Positions 1 to 9,453 of a stretch of 64,000 nucleotides of DNA are shown piece by piece (position 1 is the stretch's first letter; every line of letters starts with the position of its first letter). The notes under the pieces were generated by a model, which was given only the letters and a program-made list of their open reading frames with translations, searched no databases and was not told the origin of the DNA. Source of the stretch: CAWFGW01 sp963849955. Its GTDB lineage: Bacteria > Bacteroidota > Bacteroidia > Cytophagales > JAAEPT01. The stretch spans positions 194,877 to 258,876 of the forward strand of contig CAWKJU010000006.1 of assembly GCA_963849955.1 (NCBI GenBank), in the 5' to 3' direction. Position numbers and translations under genes: made by a program.

Positions 1-893
1 CAACGCATAAAGATGTTTTTAGCATTGTAGCTGTTGTAAAATCCTCGTCCTACTCTTACATCATGTAAGATGTTATGAGTACCGGTTAGTTTATCCGTAT
101 CCGACCAGACAACATCATTCAAATCTCCAGCGACCAGGGTGGGGAGTTTTTTCTTTTGAACTTTTGCCCCTAGTTTAATCATGGCCATTTCATCCTGTCC
201 CACATTATCAGGTAAGTCCTCAAAGTGAGAAGGAGGAACGGGGTGCACAGTAAAGATGTTAAATTGTTTACCGTTTTTGAGTGTTATTTGACCTTCAAAT
301 GACGGTACATGCTCATTTTGAAAATAATTTACCTGAATGTTTTCTAACGGGTATTTGCTGTACAACACCATGCCGTAGGTAACTTCATTGATAGTTTTTT
401 GCGCATAAGGATAGTTGTCTTCAATACTTTTTAAGTGGTCTGTCCACCAACTATCGATTTCCATTGCTAAAATTAAATCCGGTTTCTTGGACTCTATCAA
501 CTTTAAAAGAAGCTTTGGATCGTGATTAGTCATTTTAACATTCGTGATTAAAAGACTGATTTGGTCATTAGTGGAAAATTTTCCTTGTTCTGCCGTAGGT
601 ATTTTTGTACCCACCATATATGTATAGTTGATTAAATAGTGACTCTGTACACCCAATGCCGCTATAAACCCTATTAGAAAGGTATAATCATACCATTTCC
701 ATCTTTTCGTGATGAGTAAAAAGAGTACCAGGCTTATGATTGACGTTAAGAAAAACTGTAAGCGAGGGAAGTCAAGCATTTTTAAAAACCTACTTTCTGT
801 GTTTCTTAAAATGGATAATAATGATCCTACCACTAGCACTACGGACAGAATACAAAGGAGAAGATATAATGCCTTTCTTAATTTTTCTATCAT
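1..893 (-). CDS. Endonuclease/exonuclease/phosphatase family protein, C-terminus cut by window edge
   Basis: The minus-strand frame opens at an ATG at 893 and runs off the left edge, giving about 297 residues. The N-terminus holds two or three hydrophobic helices (about residues 8-28, 47-62 and 70-90). An EEP fold then begins near residue 113 (LLITNVKM). The metal-binding Glu is visible in ILAMEID, followed by FTVHPVPP and the catalytic AGDLND motif. The membrane-anchored EEP arrangement is common in Bacteroidota and resembles proteins annotated as endonuclease/exonuclease/phosphatase; the true substrate (nucleic acid, phospholipid or phosphoinositide-like) cannot be told. The terminal catalytic His lies beyond the window. 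Confidence 0.85.
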   Translation of the reverse strand, partial: MIEKLRKALYLLLCILSVVLVVGSLLSILRNTESRFLKMLDFPRLQFFLTSIISLVLFLLITKRWKWYDYTFLIGFIAALGVQSHYLINYTYMVGTKIPTAEQGKFSTNDQISLLITNVKMTNHDPKLLLKLIESKKPDLILAMEIDSWWTDHLKSIEDNYPYAQKTINEVTYGMVLYSKYPLENIQVNYFQNEHVPSFEGQITLKNGKQFNIFTVHPVPPSHFEDLPDNVGQDEMAMIKLGAKVQKKKLPTLVAGDLNDVVWSDTDKLTGTHNILHDVRVGRGFYNSYNAKNIFMR

Positions 894-999
894 CGGTAGG
901 TATGTTTTATCAATAATTAAACTGCTGCTTACAACTATAAAGTGAATCTCCCACTAGGAAATAGAATGGTACTTTATTTTTCCAATATAGAAATAAAAT

Positions 1000-1572
1000 C
1001 TATTCTAGGTTATTCTTCGGCTCATAATACAGTATGATTGCTCCAGAGTCAAATGATTTCGTCTGTAAGAGTTTCAAGGTAATGGTTTCACGGATGTTTT
1101 TAAATAAGGGTAAACCATTACCGATGATTAGTGGGTGCACACACAGCTGGTATTCGTCAATTAAGCCAAGTTGGGTTAAGGAGACAATTAAACTCGGGCT
1201 TCCTACTAAAATGTCTTTTACTGCTTGCTGTTTAAGTTCCACAACCGTTTCTCTAAGGTCTTTTTTCGCCAACCGGGCAGATTCCCACCCGATTGCAATC
1301 GGGTCATCTTGTTTCAGCGTGTGAGAAAACACAATTTTGGGGATGTGGTCGATTGCTATTGCGAAGTCATCTATTTGTTGATTACCAGTCGGTTCTTTGA
1401 GTATGGTTTGCCAGTATTTCATCAATTGGAAGGTTGTCCTACCGTACAAGGCAGTGCCACCATTGTTTAAGAGGTCTGTATAGTGTTGATGGATTTGTTC
1501 ATCGGGAATACCCGCTGTGTGGTCACAAAAGCCGTCAATAGTCATGTTTATAGCTGCAATTACCTTACTCAT
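1000..1572 (-). CDS. Dihydrofolate reductase family protein (RibD C-terminal-like)
   Basis: This 190-residue protein has the layout of the RibD C-terminal/DHFR-like family: an N-terminal strand with VIAAINMTIDGF, the ALYGRTTFQLM segment, DILVGSPSLI before a helix, and the LCVHPLIIGNG segment near the end. Members bind NADPH and are usually stand-alone reductases of unknown substrate rather than true FolA. There is no deaminase domain, so it is not a full riboflavin enzyme. It is a single gene preceded by about 130 bases of AT-rich spacer. The family call is firm; the physiological substrate is unknown. Confidence 0.85.
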   Translation of the reverse strand: MSKVIAAINMTIDGFCDHTAGIPDEQIHQHYTDLLNNGGTALYGRTTFQLMKYWQTILKEPTGNQQIDDFAIAIDHIPKIVFSHTLKQDDPIAIGWESARLAKKDLRETVVELKQQAVKDILVGSPSLIVSLTQLGLIDEYQLCVHPLIIGNGLPLFKNIRETITLKLLQTKSFDSGAIILYYEPKNNLE

Positions 1573-1704
1573 AGCTGTGATATATTGTTTGTCTATTTAA
1601 TTTCGAGGGCGGGATTAATACCATAACACCTCCTCCGAATATATGAATTGTAGTTCAGTTGCTCAATAAAGCATGAGTAAATTGATCGTAAAAGGAATAA
1701 ACGG

Positions 1705-3153
1705 TTACCTCTTTAAACATCGTCCTCGTGGTTCATCACCTTCATGGAGTACGATTTCAGAATGTAAAAATTCAGCAGCAGCGGCTGAATCTTTGACTTT
1801 GGAGGCACTGCGTTCCAACATCGCTGATTCAAATTCTTTCAACACATTTTCTCTGATTCCTGTCTCTCGCCACTGTGAAAGTGGTCGGCAACCTCTGGCA
1901 ATTTCACGTGCCAGTGCCAAGGCATCCAGCAGTGCCTGGTTGGCACCTTGTCCTTTGAAAGGACTCATTGGGTGGGCAGCATCACCGATGAGCGTGACTG
2001 CTCCAACGTCTTCAAATAAATGTGGTGCGAGCAATTTTCGATCATATACGGGGTAACCAGAAACGTGTGTTGCTGGGGTGGCTGCTAATATCTGAGGAAT
2101 GGGATTGTGCCATGGTGTTGTTCGACAGGCTTCTTCTTTGAGTGCTTGACACCCCTGTGCACTTAATGCTTTGGCCGCTTCTTCTGCTAAAGGGAAGCTA
2201 AGCTGCCACATCACCGAATCGGAGGTATACGGCATCATGTAAATTCGTTCATTACCATTGGCGGTTTGAAATACCGTGGCGGAGTCCAGCAAATCACTTT
2301 CTACCCCTTCGAGTGCGTGTAAGGGACAAATACCTAAAATGACAATGCACCCAAGGTAACGTAGCGGAGTAGCATCCTCTCCAATGATTAACTGACGGAC
2401 GGCACTGCGTATGCCATCAGCACCGACCACCAAATCGGCCCTGGCATGCTTGATTTTACCATCCACCTGAAAGTTAAGTAGCATTCCTTCATTAACACTT
2501 TTTTCAAAATTGATGAAGTGGTGTCCCCACTGTATGGACTTATGGTCACCGAGTTGCTCCAGCAGCGCCAAACGCAACGACTGTCTTGCGATATGCACAT
2601 TTGTACGTTTAGGAGCAGTAGTCACACCTGACTGCACCCACTTTCTCATTCCCCATTCACCCAGAACTTTTCCCTCCGTATTATGGATGACGTGTTTAGT
2701 AGAAACAACACCTTCTTGTAATGAAAAAATACCCAACCCCTCAATCGCTTTACTTGCTTGCTGTAACGTAAGGCCGTAGCCCTGTGCCCGGGCTTCAAAA
2801 TTGCTGTCGCGTTCATAAAGGGTAAACGGAATACCCCGATGTAGGCAAGCCACTGCTAAAGCCACACCGCCAATGCCGCCACCAATGATGGCTACGTGCG
2901 GGTAGTTGTCGTGATCTGGAGTTGGAGGGTTGGGAGAGGGGATTAACCCCGAACCGTTACAGTTTATACAGGAGTACAGATGTCCCTTCGGTCGCACGGG
3001 GGCAGGACCTTCACTGTTCGACTTTTCAAATGCATCTAACGCACGCTGGTAGTTAAGTCGGTCTTTTTTGCGAAGCCTCCGTCTTTTTTTACCATGGCCT
3101 TTGCATTCAGGACAAACCGTCCAGTTGGGGGATATCTGTGTTTCCTTGTTCAC
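1705..3153 (-). CDS. FAD-dependent monooxygenase with N-terminal DnaJ-like zinc-finger motif
   Basis: This is a 482-residue fusion. Residues 14-21 (CPECKGHG) and 62-69 (CINCNGSG) form two CxxCxGxG repeats like those of the DnaJ zinc finger, separated by a basic, charged helix. From residue 86 a p-hydroxybenzoate-hydroxylase-type FAD domain follows: GGGIGG (91-96) for the ADP moiety, the YERD strand end, VGADGIRSAVR (the DG motif) and LIGDAAHPMSPFKGQG (the GD motif). Such enzymes hydroxylate or epoxidise organic substrates with NAD(P)H and oxygen. The gene is visibly richer in G+C than its neighbours, which hints at acquisition. The substrate is unknown; the zinc-finger pair may act in oligomerisation or partner binding (inference). 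Confidence 0.88.
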   Translation of the reverse strand: MNKETQISPNWTVCPECKGHGKKRRRLRKKDRLNYQRALDAFEKSNSEGPAPVRPKGHLYSCINCNGSGLIPSPNPPTPDHDNYPHVAIIGGGIGGVALAVACLHRGIPFTLYERDSNFEARAQGYGLTLQQASKAIEGLGIFSLQEGVVSTKHVIHNTEGKVLGEWGMRKWVQSGVTTAPKRTNVHIARQSLRLALLEQLGDHKSIQWGHHFINFEKSVNEGMLLNFQVDGKIKHARADLVVGADGIRSAVRQLIIGEDATPLRYLGCIVILGICPLHALEGVESDLLDSATVFQTANGNERIYMMPYTSDSVMWQLSFPLAEEAAKALSAQGCQALKEEACRTTPWHNPIPQILAATPATHVSGYPVYDRKLLAPHLFEDVGAVTLIGDAAHPMSPFKGQGANQALLDALALAREIARGCRPLSQWRETGIRENVLKEFESAMLERSASKVKDSAAAAEFLHSEIVLHEGDEPRGRCLKR

Positions 3154-3521
3154 TTTTTATTACCAACCGGTATCTTGAATAATCATTTTTTTAATACACC
3201 CTGAGCGAATTCAAGTAATATTGGTCACTATCTCAATTGGCTTTTATAAGATACGTTTCAAATTTAACTATTTTTTCTATCAATAGCTGTAGGAGGTTTT
3301 TGTTAGGATACTTTCAAAATAAATTTCTGAGAGGATTGGTCTTTGTTGGTGTTGTCTTCGCCATTGTGGGTGTTCTCACCAACAAGAGAGCAACTCAAAA
3401 TAACCCTAAATAGTATAAATGTTGTCGGTCATAAGACCAACAATGGCAAAATATTTTTCTTTGTAAGCCCAAGGAGAGCTACGCATAACTTTGCGGTATA
3501 GAGAAACTGAAAATCTCTTTG
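3154..3521. other. Intergenic region with two hairpins
   Basis: A 368-base spacer between two minus-strand genes, with no credible ORF. It holds an inverted repeat (TTGTTGGTG at 3344-3352 with CACCAACAA at 3378-3386) and a tight hairpin (3422-3430 with 3435-3443, loop ATAA, one mismatch). The two share the GTTGG/CCAAC core. Neither is followed by a convincing T-run. Confidence 0.5.
3344..3443. repeat. Pair of related inverted repeats (TTGTTGGT/ACCAACAA)
   Basis: Arms at 3344-3352/3378-3386 (perfect, 9 bases) and 3422-3430/3435-3443 (one mismatch, four-base loop). The ACCAACAA arm recurs, so these could be two copies of one small element or operators. Function is unknown. Confidence 0.4.
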
Positions 3522-4697
3522 CTATTGAATAGATAGTGCTTCACCTCCTTGGGAAATAACGACCTGATCAATGTATATCTGAACAGGGTCTTTGATAGCG
3601 GTATCGCAACAGTCATATATATAATCGTTATTTATATCTCCACTAGGTTTACAACAATCAGTATAGTAATTCTCGTATGAATCCATAAACTGAAACATAA
3701 TTTTGTTGGATTGAAGGAAATCTTGGAACTTCATTGCGGTGCCAAATCCAAATTCATCTTTAAATACACTTAAAGCGATAGAAACTTTTTGCCATCCCGT
3801 TACAGTATAGATGCCTCTTGGTTTAATAGTTCTTGCAAATTGTTTGGCTAATTTCACATCACTGTTCCCAATAAAAATTCGTAGTTGACTTTCTTTAGTG
3901 TTATTGAAGTTGACTAAAAAATTGATGTAATATTCTTTTAAATCTTGATTTTCACTAGTTATAACACTACCAGGGTAGTTGAGAAAGTTCTCAGGCCAAG
4001 GTGAGACCAGATCGTTTTGAAAGCCGGTCTTTGATGAGATGTCCGCCACATAGCCAAAGGTGTTGGGTAAAATACCACCTCCTTCAACCGTTGCGTAAAC
4101 ATAATTCCCTCCAGCTGGACTTGATGCAATGGCATTAATATCCGTATTGATACCTACAGATGAATTTACGCCTGCATTCGCCTCAAAAAAGCCATTGGTA
4201 AAATCGGTTGTTACCATTGCAGATCGTATGCCTCCACCGTCAAAATCACTGATGAGCAATTCTTTAACAAGCGATGTACTCGCAGATATTTTGAGCTTAG
4301 TAGTAAATTCAACGCTTTCAGTTTCATCATAATTCACCACTACAGAATATTGTGATCCAATGGATAACTCATTTGGAACTTTAATATAGAGAACATACCC
4401 ATCTTTAGATACTGAATCAATTTCAGCGATGATATTACCTATAGTGACAGTTGCTTTGCTTAATGCCTTTCCATGTAACTGCAATTGAGAACCCGGAGCG
4501 ACTACCGTAGGAGAATAATACTCCACAGCAGTTTTTTCTTCGATAAGTGGTGGTTCTACGAGTGTATCAGTAGTAACTGTGGTGTCACTTGTAGTGGCAT
4601 TCGGTTCATTCTCCTTTTTGTCATCTTTATCTTTACATGAATTCACTATTACAGTCAAAATGACCGTGATTAAGAGTATTGAAACGAATTTTTTCAC
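3522..4697 (-). CDS. Surface lipoprotein with IPT/TIG-like domain and glycan-binding-like C-terminus
   Basis: The 391-residue protein starts with a lipoprotein signal peptide ending in the lipobox VNSC (Cys about residue 21), followed by a Lys/Asp/Glu-rich tether, as in surface-exposed Bacteroidota lipoproteins. A Thr-rich linker leads to an IPT/TIG-like beta-sandwich (about residues 62-140: YYSPTVVAPGSQLQLHGKAL, then the IKVP and SVVVNY strands). The C-terminal part, with ISDFDGGG, the GWQKVSIAL strand and IYIDQVVIS, resembles the jelly-roll glycan-binding half of surface glycan-binding proteins. No SusC/D pair is adjacent, so a polysaccharide-binding role is only suggested by the architecture. 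Confidence 0.7.
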   Translation of the reverse strand: MKKFVSILLITVILTVIVNSCKDKDDKKENEPNATTSDTTVTTDTLVEPPLIEEKTAVEYYSPTVVAPGSQLQLHGKALSKATVTIGNIIAEIDSVSKDGYVLYIKVPNELSIGSQYSVVVNYDETESVEFTTKLKISASTSLVKELLISDFDGGGIRSAMVTTDFTNGFFEANAGVNSSVGINTDINAIASSPAGGNYVYATVEGGGILPNTFGYVADISSKTGFQNDLVSPWPENFLNYPGSVITSENQDLKEYYINFLVNFNNTKESQLRIFIGNSDVKLAKQFARTIKPRGIYTVTGWQKVSIALSVFKDEFGFGTAMKFQDFLQSNKIMFQFMDSYENYYTDCCKPSGDINNDYIYDCCDTAIKDPVQIYIDQVVISQGGEALSIQ

Positions 4698-5205
4698 GTG
4701 ATTTTAATTAATAAGTTATCAGAAAAGGTAGTAGTTGACTAAGTGACCTTGGTTTATTTATTAGCGTGTAGGAAATTTTGTGCTAAGTACGTAATTATTT
4801 GTCGATAAATTCAAAAATTGATATATTGTTTTTGTTGAAAGGGATATATAGAATAAATAAATAGCTGGTATCAACTCTAAGATTTCCCCTTTAGCATCTA
4901 CTATTTCTTGATGATTTTAATTTTCTTTAATCACTTCAACTTCCAGAATATCTAAGCCATCTAGGTCATCTCAAATCCCTTTTTTGAAAACTTGTAATAA
5001 GAAGAGGTAAGGTTTAAATTAATTTCTAGACTAACTATAAACCTATATTTCTGACATGACGACATAGGTTTAGAACTGAATTCATTTGTATCTAAAAATT
5101 TAAAAACAATGCAAGGTACATTGCCATGAGTTCTTGAAGTCACATTTTAAAACACTACTTTTCAACACTTACATAATCTTTAAACTTTCTGTTATAAATT
5201 GCGAC
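4698..5205. other. AT-rich intergenic region
   Basis: About 500 bases between the divergent lipoprotein and holA genes. It should carry both promoters, but no convincing TTG / TAnnTTTG pair was found. A 60-codon minus-strand frame here (4961-5143) has no recognisable features and was not accepted. Otherwise nothing is seen. Confidence 0.5.
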
Positions 5206-6237
5206 ATGGCTGCAGTTGATGCGAACAAAATTATAACCGAACTCAAAGGAGGTAAATACCGCCCGGTGTATTTTTTACAAGGTGAGGAAGCATTTTATAT
5301 TGATCAAATTTCTGATTACATCGAAAAAAATGCCTTAGAAGAATCTCAGAAAGGATTTAATCAAGTCATTCTTTATGGTCGCGATATCGATGTGAATGTA
5401 GTCATCCAAAATGCGCGTAGGTTTCCCATGATGAGCGAACGGCAAGTGGTCATCATCAAAGAAGCACAAGACTTAAAAGGACTTGGTCGTGAAAACGAAG
5501 CAAAGTTGTTAATGGACTACATCGCCAACCCATTGCCTTCCACCATACTTGTGTTTTGTCACAAGAACAAGGTGCTTGATGGTCGAAAAGCATTAGCAAA
5601 GACCATTGATAAAAACGCGGTGTTGGTGACCACCAAAAAGCTGTATGACAATAAAATACCGGCATGGGTAGGGGACTATGTCAAAGAGCGCGGCTATCGA
5701 ATTGGTATTAAAGCTACTGCATTATTGGCGGAGTCTGTAGGTAGCGACTTGGCAAGACTTTCCAATGAAATTGAAAAGATCATCATCAATGTGCCCTCAA
5801 AAGGCAGTGAGATCACAGAGGATCACATTCAAAAATTTGTAGGCATCAGTAAAGACTACAACGTTTTTGAGCTTCAGAAAGCTTTAATGATTAAAGATGT
5901 CGTGAAAGCGAACCGCATTATTAACTATTTTGCGCAAGACCCCAAAGGCAACCCCTTGATTCCAATTATCACGGTATTATTTGGGTTTTATTCTCGTTTG
6001 CTCATGGCACATCACCAACAAGACAAGTCCGAGCGTAACATCGCATCCGTGTTAAAAGTGAATCCTTATTTTGCAAAAGACTACTTGACCGGCATCCGAA
6101 ATTACAATTTGACCGCCACGTTTAATTGCATTCGTTTCTTAAAAGATGCCGATTTACAATCCAAAGGAATCAAAGGCGGCAGCATGAAAGAAGAAGACAT
6201 CATGAAAGAATTGGTGTTTAAATTGTTACATGTGTAA
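5206..6237 (+). CDS. holA: DNA polymerase III subunit delta
   Basis: The clamp-loader delta subunit opens the beta sliding clamp during replication. The product from the ATG at 5206 is 343 residues, the usual length for the family. It begins AAVDANKIITELKGGKYRPV, then YFLQGEEAFYIDQI, the degenerate nucleotide-binding start typical of HolA. The AAA+ lid helices and collar domain (SVGSDLARLSNEIEKI, and the region ending ELVFKLLHV) follow. An upstream in-frame ATG at 5134 adds 24 unconserved residues and was rejected. It stands alone, with a 120-base spacer before the envelope operon. Confidence 0.93.
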   Translation: MAAVDANKIITELKGGKYRPVYFLQGEEAFYIDQISDYIEKNALEESQKGFNQVILYGRDIDVNVVIQNARRFPMMSERQVVIIKEAQDLKGLGRENEAKLLMDYIANPLPSTILVFCHKNKVLDGRKALAKTIDKNAVLVTTKKLYDNKIPAWVGDYVKERGYRIGIKATALLAESVGSDLARLSNEIEKIIINVPSKGSEITEDHIQKFVGISKDYNVFELQKALMIKDVVKANRIINYFAQDPKGNPLIPIITVLFGFYSRLLMAHHQQDKSERNIASVLKVNPYFAKDYLTGIRNYNLTATFNCIRFLKDADLQSKGIKGGSMKEEDIMKELVFKLLHV

Positions 6238-6357
6238 ATGTGGATAAATACTTTTTCACTATTCATTTAGCTCGAACTAATATTTTATAGTTTTACTATA
6301 ATTCTTCTGCTTAAAAGATAATAAAATCAATAAAGAAGAAGTAGTAGTTGTTAGGAT

Positions 6358-9300
6358 ATGAGAAAAATTAGTTGTTTTGTTTTTGTTAGTTTTTTGTGGA
6401 CAACCCTAAGTTGTTTCGGGCAAAACACCTTGAAAAAGACTCCTGATTTAGTCCAATATCAATCTGCGAAAGATTTAATTCAAAAAGAAAAATACGCTTC
6501 AGCATATCCGTTATTTGTGGAAATTGCGAAGACCACCACCAGTGAATTAAGACGCAAAGAAGCAAATTTTTATGTGGCTTTGTGTGCCTTACAGCTTGAG
6601 CAGCCTAATGCAGAAGATTTATTTTTAGACTTCCTAAAAAAATCACCTAATGACCCCTTGGCAAACCGCGCTTATTACGAGTTAGGTACCTACTATTATC
6701 GAAAGCAGAAATATGAAAAGGCGATTAAGTATTTAAGCCAAACTGATTTTTCATTCCTCGATAAAAAAGAGCGTTACGAAGTGGAATTCAGCCTGGCGTA
6801 TGCGTATTTTATTACCAAAGATTTAGACAACGCAGAGAGACACTTTGAAGCAGTAAAAAATAACGATCATAAGTATAAATATGCTGCAAACTATTATTCA
6901 GGCTACATTAAGTTTAAAAAAGATAACTATGACGCGGCCATCCGTGATTTAAAAGTGGCAGAAGAAAATGGGGTTTACAAGCAAATTGTACCTTACATGA
7001 TTGCCAACATCTATTACAAGAAAAAAGATTACAAAACTTTAGTCGACTATACCGAACCTATTATTAAGAGCAATGAAAAGGTATCCGCTAAAGCTGAGAT
7101 TGTCGAGTTGACTGCAGAATCCTATTTTTTAATGGAAAACTACTCCAAAGCAGCAACTTATTTCAATGCTTATTTAGACGCTAAAAAGAGTCCAGATAAA
7201 GAAATTAATTACAGAGCAGGTTATGCTAACTTGAAGGATGGCAACACCCAAAAATCCATTGAATACTTTAAGGAAGTCGCAGACTCTAAAGACAGCTTAG
7301 GCCAATACGCTTCTTATTATTTAGGCCAGGCTTATATCGCAGACAACAATAAAGTATATGCCCTTACAGCCTTAACAGAAGCTTCGCGATCAACCTATAA
7401 TACAAGTATCCAAGAAGCCGCTTTGTATGATGTTGGTCGGTTGAATTATGAATTAGAGCATTTTGATCGCGCAATTAAAGCCTTTGCAGAATTTGATAAG
7501 TTATTTCCTGGAAGTTCACGAAAAGAAAAAAGTCAAGAGCTGTTGAGTGATGCCTATGTGTATTCTAATAACTATAATGAAGCCCTAGTGTATTTGGAGT
7601 CGCAACCCTACCTCACGGCAAAGATGAAAGAAAACTACCAGCATGTGGCTTATTTAAAAGCAGTGGAGTTATACAATAAACGAGAGTTTGACAAGGCATT
7701 GGTCTACTTAGATAAATCCCTTAAGTATCCCGCTAATAAGGAAATAGAAGCCGAATGCCAATATTTACAAGGTGAAACCTATTCCCTGAAACATAATTGG
7801 CAATCAGCCATCAACGCTTATGCACGTGTTTTTCAGTTGACCTCTGAGCGCTCACTCATCTTTTTAAAAGCACGCTATGGAATTGGTTATGCCTACTTTA
7901 ATAGCAATGAGTATAAAAAAGCAAAAGAACACTTCTCTAAATTTTTAGCTGCCTCTGAAGTAAAAGACACCAAAATGTATGGAGATGCTTTTTTACGATT
8001 GGGTGATTGTTATTATTTCGAAAAGAATTACGATGAGGCCATCAAACAATACAAAGCAGCCATTGATAGAAAAATTGCAGGTGCAGATTATGCGTATTAT
8101 CAATTGGGGCTAGTATATGCCATTAGCGATCAGCTAGAAAAGAGTGATGAAAGTTTTGCCTATTTGGAAAAGAACTTCCCACAATCTCCTTATCGCGTGA
8201 AAGCAAGTTATAATAGAGCTCGCGTAGCATTTGAAAATGGTAAATACGACAAAGCTGAAGGTCTTTATACCAATTATATCAATAGATACAGTGCAGATAA
8301 AATGTACCCTGTGGCTTTGTTAAAGCGTGGTAAAACATATTTTAACTTAGGTAAATACCAAAAATCATTAGCGGATTACGATCAGTTGTTGGATAATTTC
8401 TGCCAAGAAGAGGTGGCAGAAAGTGCGCTTGCTGGAGCACAACAAGCGTTGTCTAACTTAAACCGAAGTAATGAATTCGATTCACGATTAAACAAATTTG
8501 AATCGTGTAACCCTACCAATGAGTCAATAGAAAAAATTCGATTTGAAGCCGCAGAGGTTAATTATCGCGCACTTGAAAACGAGTTAGCAGCTACTAAATT
8601 CAACCGATTCTTGAAAAACTATCCCAACTCTTCTTACAAAAACCAAGCAATCTACTATTTAGCGGATTCGTATTATGAGTTGAAAAAATATGACAGTTCT
8701 GCGTATTATTACGAGCAAGTAAAAACAAATGGTACCAAAGACAATTATGAGAAGTCATTAATCAAATTGAGTAAAATGTATTTGGATTTAGGCAAATACG
8801 AAAAAGCGAAAACCAATGCAGAACAATTGCTTAATGTAGCTACCAATCGAAGAAAACAAGCCGATGCGTTAACGGTGTTGGTAAATGCCACTTATCATTT
8901 GAATAGCTTGGATAGCACCATGATGTATGCAAACAGGGTGCTGAATGATCCATCAATACCAGGTTATGTAAAAACTGAAGCAGGGCTTTTTGCAGCTAAG
9001 GTAAGTTACCAAAGAGACAGCCTGGATCAAGCGACCGATGAGTTTTTACATATTGTAAACTCTTCCGCTGACGAATTCGGGGCAGAAGCAAACTATTATG
9101 TAGGAAAAATTTTATACGATCAGAAAAAGTACAGACAATCCATTGAAGTGTTGTATGAGATGAATAAAAACTTTCCATCCTACCAAAAATGGGTAGGTAA
9201 GTCGTACTTATTAATTGCAGAGAATGACATTGAATTGAACGAGTTGTTTCAAGCGAAAGCAATATTACAATCGCTCGTAGACAATTCCCCTGTAAAAGAG

Positions 9301-9453
9301 GTGGTACAACAAGCAAAAGCCAAATTGAAAACGCTGGAGGAACTACAGTCAAAAGAAAAAGTAGAGACTCAAAAAGTGATTCAAATAGATTTAAATGCGC
9401 CTGAGGATAAGGCAATACAAGCAATCGATTCTGTCAATGTTGAAACTGAATAA
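6358..9453 (+). CDS. Large periplasmic TPR-repeat protein
   Basis: The 1031-residue protein has a signal peptide (about residues 1-21, ending CFGQ) and then almost entirely tetratricopeptide repeats, recognisable as recurrent Y-Y-LG..Y....Y..A...F patterns (for example YYELGTYYYRKQKYEKAIKY and LGDCYYFEKNYDEAIKQYKA). About twenty or more repeats would form a long superhelical scaffold. It opens a co-directional operon with an outer-membrane barrel, HU/SPOR protein, ExbB, ExbD and TonB, and its end overlaps the next start by 17 bases. This gene order is conserved in flavobacteria. A periplasmic assembly or scaffolding role is likely, but the exact partner is not visible. Confidence 0.88.
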   Translation: MRKISCFVFVSFLWTTLSCFGQNTLKKTPDLVQYQSAKDLIQKEKYASAYPLFVEIAKTTTSELRRKEANFYVALCALQLEQPNAEDLFLDFLKKSPNDPLANRAYYELGTYYYRKQKYEKAIKYLSQTDFSFLDKKERYEVEFSLAYAYFITKDLDNAERHFEAVKNNDHKYKYAANYYSGYIKFKKDNYDAAIRDLKVAEENGVYKQIVPYMIANIYYKKKDYKTLVDYTEPIIKSNEKVSAKAEIVELTAESYFLMENYSKAATYFNAYLDAKKSPDKEINYRAGYANLKDGNTQKSIEYFKEVADSKDSLGQYASYYLGQAYIADNNKVYALTALTEASRSTYNTSIQEAALYDVGRLNYELEHFDRAIKAFAEFDKLFPGSSRKEKSQELLSDAYVYSNNYNEALVYLESQPYLTAKMKENYQHVAYLKAVELYNKREFDKALVYLDKSLKYPANKEIEAECQYLQGETYSLKHNWQSAINAYARVFQLTSERSLIFLKARYGIGYAYFNSNEYKKAKEHFSKFLAASEVKDTKMYGDAFLRLGDCYYFEKNYDEAIKQYKAAIDRKIAGADYAYYQLGLVYAISDQLEKSDESFAYLEKNFPQSPYRVKASYNRARVAFENGKYDKAEGLYTNYINRYSADKMYPVALLKRGKTYFNLGKYQKSLADYDQLLDNFCQEEVAESALAGAQQALSNLNRSNEFDSRLNKFESCNPTNESIEKIRFEAAEVNYRALENELAATKFNRFLKNYPNSSYKNQAIYYLADSYYELKKYDSSAYYYEQVKTNGTKDNYEKSLIKLSKMYLDLGKYEKAKTNAEQLLNVATNRRKQADALTVLVNATYHLNSLDSTMMYANRVLNDPSIPGYVKTEAGLFAAKVSYQRDSLDQATDEFLHIVNSSADEFGAEANYYVGKILYDQKKYRQSIEVLYEMNKNFPSYQKWVGKSYLLIAENDIELNELFQAKAILQSLVDNSPVKEVVQQAKAKLKTLEELQSKEKVETQKVIQIDLNAPEDKAIQAIDSVNVETE

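Noticed and set aside
709..945. 78-codon plus-strand ORF
   Set aside because: It is antisense to the N-terminal membrane part of the EEP protein, which has recognisable catalytic motifs on the minus strand.
1673..2056. 127-codon plus-strand ORF
   Set aside because: Antisense to the C-terminus of the FAD monooxygenase, where the GD motif is clearly coding on the minus strand; a side effect of higher GC.
4961..5143. 60-codon minus-strand ORF upstream of holA
   Set aside because: No signal, motif or start context; composition fits chance in AT-rich spacer.
8996..9424. 142-codon minus-strand ORF
   Set aside because: Antisense to TPR repeats of the large periplasmic protein; no independent features.
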